From Candidatus Poribacteria bacterium (lineage in GTDB: Bacteria; Poribacteria; WGA-4E; WGA-3G): a stretch of 64,000 nt of DNA. The notes beneath the pieces are model-generated. The model did no database searches, was not told the DNA's origin, and saw only the letters and a list, made by a program, of their open reading frames with translations. The position numbers and the translations under genes were made by a program. Where the stretch lies: contig JAJEAG010000027.1 in NCBI GenBank assembly GCA_022824265.1, positions 62,001 to 126,000 of the forward strand. The letters are read 5' to 3'. Positions 61,614 through 64,000 of the stretch are shown here, piece after piece (positions within the stretch are counted from its first letter, which is position 1; every line of letters begins with the position of its first letter).

Positions 61614-62903
61614 TTACCTGTTTGCAGGTGGTGGTTCAATATTCAGTTCATTTGATGCTGGAATATCAACTTTCAACTTATCATTCCGTTTCATAAGTTT
61701 TTGGAGTGGTTCCATATCTTGAATTGGATTTCCTCTGAGATTTAGACTCTTTAATTTTGGAAACTTTACAATAAGGCTGATGTCAGTGATCTGGTTTCTG
61801 TCTATATCCAATAGTTCCAACTTTGTGGATCCTGCTATTGGAGTAAGATCACTGATTTTGTTAATTCCAAGACTTAATTCTTCCAAATCTGTCAAATGAG
61901 TTAGTGGTGTGAGATCGCTGATTTGATTTCCCCAAAGCCACAACTTCTGCATTTTCGTTAACTCAGTTAAAGGTGTTAGGTCGGTTATTTGATTATCCCA
62001 TGCCCAAAAATCGGTCAAATTTCGTAAATTTTGGATTGATGTTATGTCGGTAATTTTGTTTCCACCTATATTTAACTCTTTTAACCGCGTCAAGTCTTTT
62101 AGTGGCGTGATATCATTAATTTGATTTTTTTGGAGACTTAAACTATCCAATTTTTTCAACCTTGCGAGGGGTTTTATGTTTGTGATTTGATTTTCCTGAA
62201 GCAATATACCTGTTAGTTCTGTTAAGTTTGCGAGTGGTGTAATATCGTTAATTTCATTCTTGTGAATTCTGAGCCATGTCAATTTTGTCATTCCACCAAG
62301 GACTGTGATATCACGAATTTGTGTATCATGCAGGTTTAAACCTGTTAATTGTGTTAATTTTTTGAGTGGTGTAATGTCCTGAATTTCACTTCCCCAAAGC
62401 CATAGCATCTTTAGGTTAGTCATGTCAGCAAGAAACGTGATGTCACGAAACTGATTACCACCAAGAGCTAACCGATCCAACTTCGTTAATGCACCGAGGA
62501 ATGTTATATCGCTTATTTGATTTCTGGTGAGATATAAATGTGTTAACTGCGACATTCTTATGAGAGGCAATACATCTTTGATTTTATTGTCATTAAGACG
62601 TAAGTGTGTAATTTGTTTCAAATTAGAAAGCGGTGTGAGGTCACTGATCTGATTACGACTAAGATCTAAATTGGTTAATCCTGTTGCTTTTTCTAAACCT
62701 GTTAAATCACTGATGTTTTTCCTTACAGCACTCAATAGTACCATTTCTTTTAATTTCTTTTCCGAAATAGGATCAGTTGGACTTAAACTGAGTGCTTTAC
62801 GGACAGCAACAGCTAAGTTCTCGTCCGGTATTACAACATTATCGCTATATGAATATGTGAAGGAAGTTAGGAGAATGAAAATCATTATATAAATAGATTT
62901 CAT
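61614..62903 (-). CDS. exported leucine-rich repeat protein
   Basis: About 429 residues: signal peptide (MKSIYIMIFILLTSFTYSYS), a short cap (NVVIPDENLAVAVRKALSL), then about 14-15 repeats of 22 residues in the SDIxxLxxLTxLxxLxLxxNxI pattern, as in NKIKDVLPLIRMSQLTHLYL and NQISDLTPLTHLTDLEELSL. The fold is an internalin/SDS22-type solenoid. The start is ATG 62903 with GAGG 8 nt upstream; the frame is open to 62945. Likely a binding protein outside the membrane. It lies between a second LRR gene (66 bp upstream) and the DUF1501 gene (45 bp downstream). Confidence 0.87.
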   Translation of the reverse strand: MKSIYIMIFILLTSFTYSYSDNVVIPDENLAVAVRKALSLSPTDPISEKKLKEMVLLSAVRKNISDLTGLEKATGLTNLDLSRNQISDLTPLSNLKQITHLRLNDNKIKDVLPLIRMSQLTHLYLTRNQISDITFLGALTKLDRLALGGNQFRDITFLADMTNLKMLWLWGSEIQDITPLKKLTQLTGLNLHDTQIRDITVLGGMTKLTWLRIHKNEINDITPLANLTELTGILLQENQITNIKPLARLKKLDSLSLQKNQINDITPLKDLTRLKELNIGGNKITDITSIQNLRNLTDFWAWDNQITDLTPLTELTKMQKLWLWGNQISDLTPLTHLTDLEELSLGINKISDLTPIAGSTKLELLDIDRNQITDISLIVKFPKLKSLNLRGNPIQDMEPLQKLMKRNDKLKVDIPASNELNIEPPPANR

Positions 62904-63011
62904 TATGCAAACCTCAATATATAGAAGACTCCAATGCACCAGCAATGTTACGAGATCTCGCCAACCGATATAGAAAGTTGATATTTATAATTCACCTTAA
63001 TTGTCAGCAGA

Positions 63012-63734
63012 CTACGGAACATCCAGTTCTAAATCACTAAGTTTCTTTAGTAAATCTATGTTCTGTATTGGATTCTCTTTGATTTGTAAACGTTTTAATC
63101 CCTTCAAATTGATTATGGATTGAATATCATTTATATTATTTTTATCCAATGCTAAGTGCGACAATTGCGTGAAGTCAGCAAGTTGTGAAATATCCTTAAT
63201 TTGATTACCGCTAAGCCATAAGTGTGTTAACTGTTTCAGATTTGCAAGTGGTGAAATGTCACTTAGTTGATTACGTCTTATATTTAACAACTGAATCTGC
63301 TTTAAGTTAGCCAGTGGTGTTATATCGCTAATTTGATTGTTCCAAAGACCTAATTCTGTGAGTTGTTTCAATTCAGCCAGCGGTGTTATATCTGTGATAT
63401 AATTTTCACCAAGTCCTAATTTCGTAAGTTGTGATAATCCAGCAAGTGGCGTAATATCACCGATTTCATTATCCCAGAATTCTACATAAGTTAGTTTCGT
63501 CAAACCTGAGATAGGCGTGATGTCGCTAATTTGATTTTTTTGAAGTTCTAAAACTCTTAAACTTGTTGCTCTTTCCAATCCTGCCAAGTCTTTTATGCCT
63601 TTTTCTTCGGCATGAAGTTTTTCTAAACTTTCCAACTGTGTTAGTAGAATTGAATCATTTGGTTTTAAACCAAATACTTCTCGAATCGCATCCGCTAAGT
63701 TTGCATCCGAAATTAAACCATTAACATATTTCAT
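63012..63734 (-). CDS. leucine-rich repeat protein without signal peptide
   Basis: A 240-residue LRR protein. From MKYVNGLISDANLADAIREVFGL it has the same cap motif as the neighbouring LRR protein but begins there, so no signal peptide is encoded. Eight or so 22-residue repeats follow (LRVLELQKNQISDITPISGL, LGLWNNQISDITPLANL, LWLSGNQIKDISQLADF). No ribosome site is visible ahead of the ATG, so an upstream start may have been lost or the protein is cytoplasmic. It probably arose by duplication of the adjacent gene type. Confidence 0.8.
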   Translation of the reverse strand: MKYVNGLISDANLADAIREVFGLKPNDSILLTQLESLEKLHAEEKGIKDLAGLERATSLRVLELQKNQISDITPISGLTKLTYVEFWDNEIGDITPLAGLSQLTKLGLGENYITDITPLAELKQLTELGLWNNQISDITPLANLKQIQLLNIRRNQLSDISPLANLKQLTHLWLSGNQIKDISQLADFTQLSHLALDKNNINDIQSIINLKGLKRLQIKENPIQNIDLLKKLSDLELDVP

Positions 63735-63746
63735 ATTTCATATTCT

Positions 63747-63790
63747 AATACTTGATGGACACCACTGAAAAGCAGTGTCCATCAAGTATT
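63747..63790. terminator. 16-bp stem-loop between DUF1553 and LRR genes
   Basis: AATACTTGATGGACAC (63747-63762) / GTGTCCATCAAGTATT (63775-63790), extendable by CTG/CAG with a 2-nt bulge; loop GAAAAG. It directly follows the DUF1553 stop and has no clear T-run, so attenuation or processing is as likely as termination. Confidence 0.7.
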
Positions 63791-63791
63791 A

Positions 63792-64000
63792 TTATCCTTT
63801 ATTCAGGACTTCATCTAAATTGAGTATTAGGTTTGCAATCATCGTCCATGTAGCGACTTCGACTGCATCTAATTTTTCGTCAGGTTTGGATTCACCGACA
63901 GCGATGAGTTCTTTGGCTGCCTCAGGATTTGCTTTCAATTCTTCTGCGTGTACTTGCATCGTATTGAGTATTAGTGCTGCTTCCGTTGGTTTCGGTTCGC
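63792..64000 (-). CDS. DUF1553 protein, C-terminal part (cut by window edge)
   Basis: Frame open from the right edge to TAA at 63792-63794; 68 residues with EPKPTEAALILNTMQVHAEEL and ending ATWTMIANLILNLDEVLNKG. The closing W..IAN.ILNLDE phrase is typical of the C-terminal PSD1/DUF1553 domain. DUF1549/DUF1553 genes normally precede a DUF1501 gene; here two LRR genes sit between them. Confidence 0.82.
   Translation of the reverse strand, partial: EPKPTEAALILNTMQVHAEELKANPEAAKELIAVGESKPDEKLDAVEVATWTMIANLILNLDEVLNKG

Overview
The window looks like a piece of a Candidatus Poribacteria or closely related (PVC-like) genome. This is an inference from gene content: a DUF1501/DUF1553 gene pair and a second DUF1501 gene, three phytanoyl-CoA dioxygenase (PhyH) genes, SDI-type leucine-rich repeat proteins, exported TPR, WD40, FG-GAP and CBM9 proteins, a tricorn protease and a c-type heme/PPC protein. 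No rRNA, tRNA, CRISPR array or replication origin was seen. The DNA is A+T-rich. Consensus TTGACA-17-TATAAT promoters and AGGAGG ribosome sites are easy to find, and several starts are GTG or TTG.

Layout. 0-4.7 kb: murB, a secreted Q/G/R-rich protein with a strong terminator, and an exported matrixin-TPR protein preceded by a promoter and small-ORF leader repeat. 4.7-11.75 kb: a type III restriction-modification operon in which an uncharacterised membrane protein sits between mod and res, with 4-bp overlaps at both junctions. 11.75-19.6 kb: a PIN-like remnant, an ECF sigma factor fused to a membrane segment and carboxypeptidase-regulatory-like domains, a related secreted protein ending in a C-type lectin domain, a CBM9 protein, a previously untracked 59-residue membrane protein and a DUF1573 protein. 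19.7-24.9 kb: a compact co-directional cluster PhyH-PhyH-ankyrin-AAC(3)-nucleotidyltransferase-PhyH. 25-36 kb: an enolase-superfamily enzyme, a complete 284-bp MITE with 8-bp target duplications, a DUF1501 protein, WD40, heme/PPC and tricorn genes.

36-42 kb: an orphan UPF0175 protein, a divergent acetate kinase, an ABC-2 permease, an amidohydrolase, a nested palindromic repeat cluster and an outer-membrane barrel/FlgD-Ig/SPOR fusion. 42-45.1 kb: a HEPN-domain (possible abortive-infection) gene with a decayed type III mod fragment, bracketed by two repeat families, one of them the outward-facing small-ORF leader repeat. 45.3-51.5 kb: a TPR/FG-GAP/ASPIC protein, a WD40 protein and a near-identical copy of the former's 3' end. 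51.5-56.8 kb: MFS transporter, M50 peptidase, membrane proteins and pyrD. 56.8-60 kb: an IS200/IS605-type tnpB element that truncates an Rpn-like gene, and a tnpB-less relative in inverted orientation that keeps a 119-nt right end/omega-RNA segment at 115/119 identity. 60-64 kb: a minus-strand operon DUF1553 (partial)-LRR-LRR-DUF1501.

Strongest candidates for undescribed biology: (1) the mod-membrane protein-res operon; (2) the dispersed leader repeat that couples a -10 box directly to the ATG of a G-poor small ORF ahead of exported-protein genes; (3) the orphan omega-RNA element; (4) the sigma-factor/transmembrane/extracytoplasmic fusion. All functional statements are from reading the sequence and family knowledge; no search was run.
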